Assembly: GCA_024227975.1 (NCBI GenBank)
Contig: JAAETV010000347.1
Location: forward strand, 1 to 14,655
Reading direction: 5' to 3'
DNA length: 14,655 nucleotides
From: Actinomycetes bacterium
GTDB taxonomy: Bacteria > Actinomycetota > Acidimicrobiia > Acidimicrobiales > SZUA-35
The notes under the pieces are model-generated. The model was not told the DNA's origin. It ran no database searches and saw nothing but the letters and a program-made list of their open reading frames with translations. Below are positions 1 through 7,289 of this stretch, in pieces. Position numbers and translations under genes: made by a program. How positions within the stretch are numbered: position 1 is the stretch's first letter; each line of letters opens with the position of its first letter.

Positions 1-258
1 GACGTGTTCGACGGGCTACTGGCAACAGGCGCCACCCAGGTGGTCATCGAAGGCCATACCTCCACCGAGGGAACCACTGAGTACAACCAGGACCTCAGCG
101 AACGCAGGGCGCGAGCCGTGGTGGATGACCTGGTGGCCAAAGGGCTCGACGGTTCCACGATCTCCTCGATCGGCAAAGGCGAAACGGAACCGCTCATCTC
201 CGAGAGTGATGAGGCATCTCGAGCAATCAACCGTCGGGTCGAGATTCTCTGCGAATGA
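1..258 (+). CDS. OmpA-family peptidoglycan-binding domain protein, C-terminal part (5' end outside window)
   Basis: The frame is open from the first base and stops at 256-258, so only the last 85 residues are present. They form most of an OmpA C-terminal domain, which anchors envelope proteins non-covalently to peptidoglycan. Visible landmarks are VVIEGHTSTEG (residues about 14-24), NQDLSERRARAVVDDL (about 29-44), the glycine turn GKGETEP, and the terminal INRRVEILCE, which matches the family ending NRRVe. The Arg of LSxRRA that contacts diaminopimelate is kept; the Asp often following GHT is Ser here, a substitution that I recall as common in the family. Whether the missing N-terminus carries a lipobox, a membrane helix or other domains cannot be told. 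An 85-nt gap separates it from the lipoprotein gene on the same strand, so the two may be co-transcribed. Domain call is confident; full protein identity is not. Confidence 0.88.
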   Translation, partial: DVFDGLLATGATQVVIEGHTSTEGTTEYNQDLSERRARAVVDDLVAKGLDGSTISSIGKGETEPLISESDEASRAINRRVEILCE

Positions 259-343
259 ATCCAGGTGTGGCGCGAGCTCTTGGACCGGCTTCGGCCATCA
301 ACAGGTTGTTCGAAACGCATGACAAGCAAAGGCCATAGGAACC

Positions 344-1036
344 ATGAGACTCCCTACTACCGCTACATCATCAACGTCTGGTCCGAGCGAAGTCTCGTGG
401 CCACGGACCACCAGCCTCGTGAGGGCAGCCAGGGCGGTCTCTGTGATCGCCGCTATCTCCCTGCTCGGAGTGGCCTGTGGCAGCTCCAGTGATGAGGATG
501 AAACGATCAGCTCCACCAGCTCCACGACATCTGCCACGACCAGCGAGGCGCCAACTACCACCGAAGCTCCGGTAGCCACAACCACACCGCCAGAAGAGAC
601 AACGAGTACGACCGAGCCCGCCAGCGCCATCGATCTGAGTGGAGACAAGGTCCTGATCAATTGGGGGAGCCTCGCCAGCGAGCCTTACTACGCCCCGCCG
701 AGCAGTGGCGCTGACCCGTTCTACCACATCCACACGGACCCGGACATCGACGGGTTCTTCTTGTCATTCGAGCTCTACACCACAGGCTACGGGAACGAAT
801 GGACAGGAGAGACAGGGACATTCGACATCAGCTGCTCCAGTGCCACTGCCAGCACCGGCATCTGCCCCTACTTCGACCCCGATGGCCCAGGACCAATCGA
901 AGTCCTGGGCAGCGACTTCGCTGCGACCGGCTCGATGACCATCGTTCACCTGGACGGCGACGGCTATGAGCTCATCGTTCACGACCTCGTATTCAGTGAT
1001 GGAACATCATTCGAGGAGTTCACTCTGACCGGGTGA
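344..1036 (+). CDS. Predicted secreted lipoprotein with Ser/Thr-rich linker, unknown function
   Basis: A 230-residue protein of unrecognised family. Residues about 30-45 (RAVSVIAAISLLGVAC) are a hydrophobic signal segment ending in a lipobox-like cysteine (C45), followed by an acidic GSSSDEDE and then a Ser/Thr/Glu/Pro-rich stretch (about 55-92) that reads as an extended, probably glycosylated, wall-spanning linker. The C-terminal ~135 residues are an aromatic- and acid-rich globular domain with two cysteines in the stretch of about 165-174, possibly a disulfide. The ATG at 344 has an AGGA just upstream but gives an unusually long n-region of about 30 residues. An in-frame GTG at 419 would start directly at VRAARAV and give a textbook lipoprotein signal with C20, so 419 is a serious alternative start. 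It follows the OmpA-like gene, so both may be envelope components. No enzymatic motif was seen. Confidence 0.75.
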   Translation: MRLPTTATSSTSGPSEVSWPRTTSLVRAARAVSVIAAISLLGVACGSSSDEDETISSTSSTTSATTSEAPTTTEAPVATTTPPEETTSTTEPASAIDLSGDKVLINWGSLASEPYYAPPSSGADPFYHIHTDPDIDGFFLSFELYTTGYGNEWTGETGTFDISCSSATASTGICPYFDPDGPGPIEVLGSDFAATGSMTIVHLDGDGYELIVHDLVFSDGTSFEEFTLTG

Positions 1037-1070
1037 CCTGGGCCGCAGACTGTCGGCCAATGACCTGTTG

Positions 1071-2367
1071 CTAGTGGTAGATACTGATGATCTGGTTGAG
1101 CTCAGCTGCCATGGCGACCATCTCCTCGGCTGAGGTTCTAGTTTCGTCGGTTGATCGCAGTGTTTCGTCTGCAGCAGCTGCAACATCTGTGGCCGATTGA
1201 GCAATGTCCCTGGCCCCGGTTGCTGCTTCTACAACAGATCGTCCAATCTCTGACGTTGCGATGGTTGGCCGACACCTGCTCTCCGCTTGCTGAGGCCGAG
1301 GTCGCCTCAATCGAAGTACGTTCCGCCGAAACCGTCATCGACGAGGAGACCGTGGTGAGCTCCTGGGCTGTTGCAGCCAGTTGATGCGATGACCCGGTGA
1401 CCCGGCTGACCATGTTCTTCAGCGAGCCGACCATCGTCGAAAAGGACGCGCCGAGCTGGCCGGGCAAGTCAGTGTCGAGGAGTGGCGAGTTGATGTTGCC
1501 GTCGGCGATCAACTGGGCCTGGGTCCCCACCGTGGCCAACATTGTCGACATCTCGTCGAACGACGATCCGAGGAGGCCGATCTCATCGTTGCTGGTCAAG
1601 GCGAGGGGCTCGACATCCAGACTTCCCGCAGCAATCATGCGTGCTCGTTCCGCGGTCCGTCGCAATGGCCTAGCGATCGCCCGAGCAAGGTAGATAGCAA
1701 TGGCCGCCCCGACCAGACCGGCCAACAGAACACCGCCCAGGACCCATGCCTTGGTCGATGACACACTGTCCGCGGCTTCCCTGGCCCGCGTATCGAACAA
1801 CATGCCCTCTTCGGTGGCGAGATGCGCCAAGTCGCCCTCGATCTCCTCCATCAATAGCTTGGCCTCACCCGTTCCCACCACAGCGTTCGCAGCCTCAAAC
1901 CCCTCAGTTCGACGCAGTTCGACGATGTGATCCGTCTGCATCGTGAGCTGGTGAAGTTCCGGCTCGAGCTTGTCCCACAACGCCAACTGGCCGGGCTCAG
2001 TCAGATTACTCGCCCGTCCCGCTTCGAACCGCTCCCAAAGTGTTGCCTCCCCATGCTCATACTGCTCGAGGGCGTGCTCATCACCTGTCAGCACGTAGTT
2101 GTACATTCCGGCCTCGATCTCCAGAACCGACTCGAACACGTGATCGATCTCTTCCAACGACCTATGGGTATGGTCAACCTCATCGGCAGTGGCGCTGAGG
2201 TGATTCACGTTCGCGAACGACACCACTCCCACCACGGCAAACATCAACACCACTACACCGAAACCGGCCCCGATCTTCGCGCCAATCGTCATGCGACCTG
2301 GCGAAAGACTCACTCGGCTCGGTACATGCTTGTCAGCAACTGGAACTCGTTTCGGTGGGCTCGCCAT
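1071..2367 (-). pseudogene. CHASE3-HAMP methyl-accepting chemotaxis protein, signalling tip missing and frameshifted
   Basis: From ATG at 2367 the frame encodes a chemoreceptor: TM1 (residues about 35-52), a helical CHASE3-like sensory domain (about 70-205; YVLTGDEHALEQY, GEAKLLMEEI), TM2 (about 207-227), HAMP (about 228-283) and the start of the cytoplasmic coiled coil up to SGEQVSAN (368). After position about 1262 this frame turns into Cys/Arg-rich nonsense and stops at 1138. The -1-shifted frame carries on with IATSEIGRSVVEAATG, ADETLRSTDETRTSAEEM and ends ELNQIISIYH at 1071, which is the normal C-terminus of actinobacterial MCPs. So N- and C-terminal parts are both recognisable, but the intervening hairpin tip (family EQTNLLALNAAIEAARAGE core, roughly 150 residues by family knowledge) is absent. 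Without the tip it could not bind CheA/CheW. It may be a decayed gene or an assembly collapse. An AAGG lies about 10 nt before the ATG. Confidence 0.85.
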
Positions 2368-2423
2368 GAGGGGCTACCTTCATTCAGATCAGAGAACAGA
2401 GCCAGGGCCGCCTGGCCCGACTA

Positions 2424-2436
2424 GCCAATCATTGGC
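2424..2436. promoter_or_regulatory. Perfect palindrome, possible operator
   Basis: GCCAAT-C-ATTGGC is a perfect 6+1+6 dyad lying 57-69 nt upstream of the chemoreceptor start on the minus strand. The position suits a repressor site or a small RNA hairpin. A second short stem (GCTGAT 2448-2453 with ATCAGC 2461-2466, 7-nt loop) follows. The rest of the 210-nt gap between the chemoreceptor and the MFS gene shows no ORF. No regulator is identified. Confidence 0.25.
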
Positions 2437-2577
2437 AACGGCAACCCGCTGATAAGGGGAATCAGCTCCGCCAGCCAGGAATGGGACGGGAAGCTCATAT
2501 CAGGACTGACCCCTCCCGGTGAACTCCGGCGAGCGCGAGCATGAACCCCGCGATTCGTCTCTGGTCAGCGGCCCAGG

Positions 2578-3870
2578 TCAGTCCATCTTTCGCAAGGCTG
2601 GTAGTCGGACCCAGAGGATGGTGCCGATCACGATCAATGCGGCTCCGCAGACCATCAACCACTCACGGGCTCCGATGAGCGCAGCGCCGCCACCGGCGGC
2701 AAGCGAACCGAGCGGCATCATCCCCGCGATCGCCAGGGCGACGACGCTCATCACCCGCCCCATCATCTCGTCGGGAGTGTGTGATTGAGCCAGTGTCTGA
2801 TTCAGGTTGACCATGATCCCGCCGCCGAGGCCCCAGAGGAACATGATGGCCGCGGTGAGCACGTACCACTGCGAAGCTCCGAGACCAATGACGATGACCC
2901 CGCCGATCATCAGCGTGATCAGCAGTAGCGCACCCTTTCGTCGCAGATTGCCGATCGAAGCGAGCCCAATAGACATCACGAGCATCCCGACGCTCGTGAT
3001 GGCGAACAGGATCGAAGCACCGGTCGCCTCCTGGCCGAGATCTTCTCGTGCAATCTCGGGCATGAGGACAAGGACCGGCCCGAGCATCACGAGCCCCAAC
3101 ACTGCCAGCAGGACCACCAGGCCAAGGAGCCCAGGGTTTCGATAGATGAAGGTGAGGCCCTCGCCCACTGAAGTGCGAAGGCTCGGGCGCTCGCTGACGT
3201 CGTGCATCTTCGGCATCGGTTGACTGTGGACGCCGAACATGGCTGCGATACTGAGGCCGTAGGCGACCGTCAGGATCGCGAACGCGCCTCCGATGTTCCA
3301 GACGTCGATGACGATGCCGCCAAGGGCGGCGCCAAGAACCATCGCCAGGTTCTGCCCCATCGTCCGCAACACGATGCCGTTCATCAACCGCTCCCGGGGC
3401 ACGATCGTCGGGATCATCGCAGTCAACGGCGGCTGGGTCGCAGCGGTTGCCACCCCGGTCATGAGCGCCATAACGATCGCCACCATCACTGTCATGACGT
3501 CGGCCCAGATGAGTATGGCAATTGCGATTGACGTCGCCGCGCCCGCGAGGTTGGTCCACACCACCATCGTCTTCCGGTTGAGGCGGTCGGCGTAGGCGCC
3601 TGCAGGCAGGGTGATGAAGAACGCAGGGATCCCGAGGGCGAAGGCAGTCACTCCGGCGAGCGCTGCATTGTCTGAGAGCTCGAGCACGAGCCACACAAAG
3701 GTGAACCGTTGTGTGCCGAAAGCGAGGAAGTAGAAGAACGTCGAGACCCAGTAGTAGCGGAACGACCGAATCGCCAGTGTCTGGCCGAGCGGCGAGCGAA
3801 GGAACCGGGCGGAGATGCTCCCTGAAGGAATCTCGGAGTCCGCCGGCGGTCGGTCGGCCAGTTCGGACAT
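2578..3870 (-). CDS. MFS transporter (MFS_3 / EntS-like exporter type)
   Basis: A 430-residue polytopic inner-membrane protein of normal length for a 12-helix major facilitator. A polar N-terminal tail of about 30 residues precedes helix 1 (FRYYWVSTFFYFLAFG). The loop 2-3 signature GAYADRLNRK (residues 91-100) is MFS motif A. VPRERLMNGIVLRTMGQNL (about 158-175) is the loop and helix typical of the MFS_3 group, which includes enterobactin exporter EntS and macrolide-efflux relatives. A cytoplasmic linker (about 216-240) separates the two six-helix halves, and a motif-A-like LRRKG occurs in the second half. The likely role is proton-driven export of a small molecule; the substrate cannot be read from sequence. 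ATG at 3870 begins MSELADRP; a longer frame at the same locus is a shadow. It is transcribed alone, with a possible -10 at 3907-3912. Confidence 0.9.
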   Translation of the reverse strand: MSELADRPPADSEIPSGSISARFLRSPLGQTLAIRSFRYYWVSTFFYFLAFGTQRFTFVWLVLELSDNAALAGVTAFALGIPAFFITLPAGAYADRLNRKTMVVWTNLAGAATSIAIAILIWADVMTVMVAIVMALMTGVATAATQPPLTAMIPTIVPRERLMNGIVLRTMGQNLAMVLGAALGGIVIDVWNIGGAFAILTVAYGLSIAAMFGVHSQPMPKMHDVSERPSLRTSVGEGLTFIYRNPGLLGLVVLLAVLGLVMLGPVLVLMPEIAREDLGQEATGASILFAITSVGMLVMSIGLASIGNLRRKGALLLITLMIGGVIVIGLGASQWYVLTAAIMFLWGLGGGIMVNLNQTLAQSHTPDEMMGRVMSVVALAIAGMMPLGSLAAGGGAALIGAREWLMVCGAALIVIGTILWVRLPALRKMD

Positions 3871-4940
3871 GCATGGTTCCGTTCATCGAGTCGTGTTGGT
3901 TTGCGCACCATACCTAGGGGGGAGCCGGGTTGACCAGCTGGTGACATGGCCCCATCGACCAGCGTCATTCTGGGGTGCTTTGAGCCCGATGGCCTGGGCT
4001 AGCTGTCCGATGCTCGACGGAGTCGGCCCGGCAGTGCGAAGGTGGTGTCATAGAGATCGAACCCCTCCACGATGGCTTCCGGGGGGCGAGTTTGGTGACG
4101 TCATCGACACCCGACCAAGCGCGACGATGCAGACCCGCACACCCTCCACGACTATGTCTTCAGCCGCACCAAGGTCTCACCGGTTCACCACAACCATGCC
4201 GCTGATCTCAACAGTGGCAGCCGGGCGACACAGCCATCTGGAACAACCGCCGCATCCTTCATCGCCAGAGGGTTCTTCAACGCCTGCTCCTGGACCAAAG
4301 ACGTCTTCCGTGGCCTTCACCATCATGCGACTGGCTCGGCACCCTCTTGATCCCACCACCAACGGCGGGCACATTTGACGACGCTTGCTCAGGCTTCGCT
4401 TTCGCTGCGGACCGACCAGCTGATCCCGCCCCGCTTCGCACCCGGCCTCTCAACCACGCACGGGGCCTTCACTACCACCGACCCAGGCGTCTCGGTGGAC
4501 CGGACTCACACCGGCAGGCTGACCTGAGCTTCTCGCTTGGATACATCATGACAACCTCCTCGCCGTCACGGCGCCCAAGCTGCTGGGCGCACCGCAAGGA
4601 AATGTTCACGACACCAGGGAAAACACCCAAGGCTGTCGTTGTGGTGCACTCCGGGTGCTCGGTAATCGGGCCGGTTGAGTTGCGAGTCGCTGACCCGCTT
4701 GATGCGGATCTCGTCACCGAGGCCCGAGCGGGCGCCTCGAGCTGACGGAGCTGGCGCCCCTTGCCTTCGCCGAGCGGACCGGCGCCCAACACTACGAACA
4801 CTTCCTGGCCAAATAGGGCCGAGCAGACGCACCCATCGAGCTGCTTGGCCGATATCGTCTCGCCAGATGGCGATCCATCCGCTCCGAGACGACGCCGCCC
4901 GGCCGAGGATCCCCATTTGTGGCCCCTGGAAACCGATTCG
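3871..4940. other. Region of about 1.07 kb without a convincing gene
   Basis: Several frames stay open for 60-190 codons here on both strands, but their translations are Pro/Arg/Ser/His-rich with no domain, signal or motif, as expected from chance openness in GC-rich DNA. Two short patches look more protein-like but sit in different frames: one around 4117-4350 (ending ...FFNACSWTKDVFRG...) and one ending at 4816 (...LAPLAFAERTGAQHYEHFLAK). They may be remnants of decayed genes; I cannot name a family. No tRNA, repeat array or transposase motif was seen. The frame of the downstream beta-helix gene is open back to about 4761, but that upstream part does not look coding. Confidence 0.5.
3907..3912 (-). 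promoter_or_regulatory. Possible -10 element for the MFS transporter gene
   Basis: On the minus strand TATGGT fits TAnnnT and lies 36 nt before the MFS ATG, which would leave a leader of about 30 nt. No convincing -35 was seen, so this is a weak prediction. Confidence 0.25.
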
Positions 4941-6203
4941 GTGAGCCATCCAACTCGCCTTGCCATCGGGGGGCTGATGGCGTTTACGCTTCTGGCCATT
5001 GCCGCCTCATTCCTGTTCGGCGGAGGCGAAGACCCGGGCATCGAGACGGTCGCCGACGCCCCCGAGTCGGCTGCCGACGAGCCGGCGCCCACGTCGACGA
5101 CGACGCCGTTGGCCATGTCGACCACACTGGCGCCGACCGTCGCCGGCTCGTTGGTACCGGCGCTCCCCTTGCCCGCTGCCAACGGCGACGGCAACACCGA
5201 TGGCAATCCGGTGGCCCCCGACTCCTCGTCGACGACGTCGACCACAACGGCCTCATCGACCACCGCTGCGCCGACGACGGCGGCGCCCGCTCCCGTGTCC
5301 TGCAACAACCTGTGGGCCGATCTTGAAGGCTGCGGATGGCCCGGCCCGGACAACACCGGACCCCGGATCGGCAACTGCCCGAACGGCTTGGCCGCCAACG
5401 GCAGCTCGACCACCGGCAGGGTGACCATCACCGAGGACAACACCGTGATCAGCTGCCAACGCTTCAGCGGCACGGTGGTGATCCAGGCCAAGAACGTCAC
5501 GATCCGCGACAGTTCGGTCACCGTCGACGGCCAGCGCGGCAATGGCGGCGGCGCCATCGTGGTCAACGACGGCGGCACGGCCGTGATCGAACACGTGGAG
5601 ATCGACGGTCTCGGCCGGACGCACGCCTGCGTGTGGCACCAGGGAGAAGGCGTCTCCGTCACCGCCATGGAGTGCCGAGGCGTGGTCGACGGTCTGGTGG
5701 CGTGGGCCCGGACCGAGTACTCGCCGACCGCAGGCGACAACTTCGTCCTGCGCAACAGCTACCTCCACTCCTTCACCCATGACGCCTCGAACGGGCACAT
5801 CGACGGCTTCCAGACCCTGGGGGCGACCAACGGTCTGATCGAGGGCAACGTGTTCGACATGCCTGCCAGCGGCAACAGCGCGGTGGCCATCTGGAACACC
5901 CGCAAGAACGCCTCGAACATCCAGGTGATCGGCAACCTGATGACGGGTGGCCAGTTCACCGTCTACGCCCAGGACAACCACCCGAGCACCACCGGCAGCG
6001 GTGGCTACACTGTCACCAACATCATCTTCAGCAACAACCGGTTCAGCACCCGGGCCGATGTGTGTATCGGCGACTGGGGCCCGTGGTACCACGATGCCGA
6101 CCTCTCCTACGACGCCGGCCCGAGCGACGGATGGAACCGCTCGGGCAACATCATCGTGGAGACGGGCCAGAACGTCGACGGCGGCAACCACAGCTGCCGC
6201 TGA
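4941..6203 (+). CDS. Membrane-anchored right-handed parallel beta-helix protein
   Basis: From GTG 4941 the product is 420 residues. Residues about 7-27 (LAIGGLMAFTLLAIAASFLF) are a single hydrophobic signal-anchor. Residues about 35-118 form a Pro/Thr/Ser/Ala-rich linker (TSTTTPLAMSTT, SSTTSTTTASSTTAAP) that would span the wall. From C121 a compact domain begins with GCGWPGPDNTGP (130-141) and continues into repeated short beta-strand coils (VTITEDNTVISCQRF, VVIQAKNVTIRDSSV, VIEHVEIDGLG), typical of the pectate-lyase-like/NosD beta-helix fold; HIDGFQTLG (286-294) is a motif often seen in such proteins. Six or more cysteines suggest disulfides outside the cell. The likely role is surface carbohydrate binding or cleavage, but the substrate and any activity are unknown. 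An earlier TTG at 4761 adds 60 Pro/Arg-rich residues before the anchor, so I prefer 4941; ATG 4977 lies inside the anchor. Confidence 0.85.
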   Translation: MSHPTRLAIGGLMAFTLLAIAASFLFGGGEDPGIETVADAPESAADEPAPTSTTTPLAMSTTLAPTVAGSLVPALPLPAANGDGNTDGNPVAPDSSSTTSTTTASSTTAAPTTAAPAPVSCNNLWADLEGCGWPGPDNTGPRIGNCPNGLAANGSSTTGRVTITEDNTVISCQRFSGTVVIQAKNVTIRDSSVTVDGQRGNGGGAIVVNDGGTAVIEHVEIDGLGRTHACVWHQGEGVSVTAMECRGVVDGLVAWARTEYSPTAGDNFVLRNSYLHSFTHDASNGHIDGFQTLGATNGLIEGNVFDMPASGNSAVAIWNTRKNASNIQVIGNLMTGGQFTVYAQDNHPSTTGSGGYTVTNIIFSNNRFSTRADVCIGDWGPWYHDADLSYDAGPSDGWNRSGNIIVETGQNVDGGNHSCR

Positions 6204-6271
6204 TCGGCGGTTTCGTCAACCCTTGGTTGGTGCTCTTCCTTGGCATGGCCGCAGGCTACGCCGACCTTGAC

Positions 6272-6307
6272 TTCGGCGGTGAAGTGGCTCAAAGCAACAC
6301 CGCCGAA
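6272..6307. terminator. 10-bp perfect inverted repeat, possible terminator of the beta-helix gene
   Basis: TTCGGCGGTG (6272-6281) and CACCGCCGAA (6298-6307) are exact reverse complements around a 16-nt loop, starting 68 nt after the beta-helix stop codon. No T-run follows, but actinobacterial hairpins often lack one. The rest of the 6204-6565 interval shows no credible gene. Confidence 0.4.
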
Positions 6308-6550
6308 ACGCCAGCGAGTGGCAAGCATCCGGATCGCGTGCGCTGGGCTCTGCGGGACGCTAGAAGCGACCGCTCGGCATCACCGGCGTCCAGGGTGACG
6401 CCGTCACTCGGGGTGGCGGTCTGCACTCCGCTGGACCCTGATCGTGGACGGTCGCTCTCGGTGGTCTCGTTTGTTTCCGGTTGCTCAGACCACCCTAGGA
6501 CGCCGGCTGCGCGAGTGCGGGGGCGACTCTGCGGTGGGCCCAGTCCGTAG

Positions 6551-6556
6551 TAATCT
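6551..6556 (+). promoter_or_regulatory. Possible -10 box of a leaderless transcript (DUF2007-like gene)
   Basis: TAATCT fits the actinobacterial -10 pattern TAnnnT and ends 9 nt before the ATG at 6566. No Shine-Dalgarno sequence lies between them. This would start transcription at or next to the initiation codon. The -35 region is not convincing. Confidence 0.4.
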
Positions 6557-6565
6557 TTCCCTTTG

Positions 6566-6829
6566 ATGCCGATACATTCGCGGATCCTGAGGCTCATCGC
6601 ACGAGGCGACTCCGCCGATGAGAAGGACCCGGATGAGCTCGTCGAATTCGCCACTGTCGAACCGTACGAGGCGCCAATGCTACGGGAAGTGCTTGTTCAG
6701 AACGACATCGAGACTCACGGCTCCGATTCACTGATTCCGGGAACCTGGATCGACAAAGTCGTCCTCCAGGTAGCCAGACGTGATCTCGACGCGGCCACGG
6801 AGATACTGCGTACCTTTCGAGCCCGATAG
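6566..6829 (+). CDS. Small DUF2007-like protein (putative signal-transducing fold)
   Basis: An 87-residue soluble protein. After a charged N-terminus (RLIARGDSADEKDPDELVEFATV) it shows the pattern of the DUF2007 / 'putative prokaryotic signal transducing protein' fold: a strand, then a helix placing a region at PYEAPMLREVLVQNDIETHG (an element that picks 'the later of two ends' in a short alpha-beta unit), a loop GSDSLIPGTWIDKV, a strand VVLQVARRD and the closing helix LDAATEILRTF. Family members have no known catalytic role and are often encoded singly in actinobacteria. The start is the ATG at 6566; a TTG directly before it is not needed. There is no ribosome binding site, and a -10-like TAATCT just upstream points to a leaderless message. 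It is flanked by possible terminators on both sides, so it is probably monocistronic. The family assignment is from pattern only. Confidence 0.65.
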   Translation: MPIHSRILRLIARGDSADEKDPDELVEFATVEPYEAPMLREVLVQNDIETHGSDSLIPGTWIDKVVLQVARRDLDAATEILRTFRAR

Positions 6830-6839
6830 CGTCGACTAG

Positions 6840-6881
6840 CCGGCACCCGGGTTCGTCACTATCTCCGCTCGGGTACGCCGG
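6840..6881 (+). terminator. Possible terminator after the DUF2007-like gene
   Basis: CCGGCACCCG (6840-6849) can pair with CGGGT-AC-GCCGG (6870-6881), giving ten base pairs with a 2-nt bulge and a 20-nt loop, 11 nt after the stop codon. There is no T-run. The long loop makes it a moderate candidate only. Confidence 0.35.
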
Positions 6882-6951
6882 TCGTTCAACTGTCCGGCCT
6901 ACTCGCGGCACACTCGGGATCCGGCTCTCGCTCAGCTCAGACCCCGAGATC

Positions 6952-7074
6952 ATGATCACGGACGGTGCCCACCTGGTCTTTGCTCTGTTGGCCAATGGCG
7001 GGCGATTCACAGTGGCCGCCGACAACGTCGGCATGGCTGACGCTGCGACGAGTATTTGGATTGGTACCGACTGA
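6952..7074 (+). CDS. Possible small or truncated ORF, unknown
   Basis: ATG 6952 to TGA 7074 encodes 40 residues beginning MITDGAHLVFALLANGGRF and ending TSIWIGTD. The frame remains open and protein-like for some 20 residues upstream (TLGIRLSLSSDPEI), without an obvious start. Amino-acid composition is balanced and the third-position bias resembles neighbouring genes, which is why I list it. There is no ribosome binding site. It could be the tail of a decayed gene rather than a functional peptide, and I do not recognise it. Confidence 0.25.
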   Translation: MITDGAHLVFALLANGGRFTVAADNVGMADAATSIWIGTD

Positions 7075-7094
7075 CCGCACGGCGAGACGTCTCG

Positions 7095-7169
7095 TCGGGA
7101 GAACACTTTCTCACCGGTGGGACTACGCCACTGGTTTCGACTACATAGGAACAGCAAGTTCGTAGTCAC
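7095..7169 (-). pseudogene. N-terminal fragment of a low-molecular-weight phosphatase-like gene
   Basis: Reading from GTG 7169 on the minus strand, the first ~25 residues, VTTNLLFLCSRNQWRSPTGE followed by KVFSRR, match the N-terminus of the small (~110 aa) low-molecular-weight protein-tyrosine-phosphatase-like family. The P-loop signature C-x5-R-S/T is complete (CSRNQWRS), preceded by the usual strand and followed by PT.E. Beyond that, the frame runs on for about 165 more codons, but the sequence is no longer family-like: the expected SAGTS, WAD and FVME segments are absent in all three frames as I read them. This looks like a gene broken after its first strand and P-loop, probably by deletion or insertion. 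A bulged hairpin (7178-7201) lies right upstream of the GTG. It sits downstream of endonuclease V on the same strand. Confidence 0.5.
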
Positions 7170-7177
7170 AGTGAGCT

Positions 7178-7201
7178 GTCGGAGGATCGGCTCCTCCCGA
7201 C
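7178..7201. terminator. Strong bulged hairpin between endonuclease V and the phosphatase fragment
   Basis: GTCGGAGGA (7178-7186) pairs with TCCTCCCGAC (7192-7201) with one bulged base and a 5-nt loop, making nine pairs. On the minus strand it lies about 90 nt after the endonuclease V stop and 8 nt before the GTG of the phosphatase fragment. It could terminate the first or regulate the second. The 10-mer GGAGGATCGG within it recurs at 7233-7242. Confidence 0.4.
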
Positions 7202-7289
7202 TCCAAGACCCAGGTCAGCACCACGCGGCACGGGAGGATCGGATCGACTGGATATCGACGACCGCGATCCTGAGCGGGGAACCGAAGCT

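Noticed and set aside
2663..3886. 407-codon minus-strand frame overlapping the MFS gene
   Set aside because: Extremely Arg/Asp/His-rich, no membrane helices; the overlapping frame is an unmistakable MFS transporter.
3815..4378. 187-codon plus-strand frame
   Set aside because: Starts antisense inside the MFS gene; the translation is Pro/Ser/Thr/His-rich with no domain or signal.
4347..4745. 132-codon plus-strand frame
   Set aside because: No ribosome binding site, Pro/Arg/His-rich composition, no recognisable family.
4472..5755. 427-codon open frame on the minus strand
   Set aside because: It lies antisense to the beta-helix gene and continues into the empty region; the translation is Pro/Ser/Arg-rich without motifs, while the plus-strand frame has a clear anchor, linker and beta-helix.
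5253..6191. 312-codon open frame on the minus strand
   Set aside because: Antisense to the beta-helix domain; Val/Ala/Asp/His-rich composition typical of a reverse frame in GC-rich coding DNA.
6594..7169. 191-codon minus-strand frame as a full-length gene
   Set aside because: Only its first ~25 residues look like a protein family (phosphatase P-loop); the rest is antisense to the DUF2007-like gene or motif-free, so I report just the fragment.
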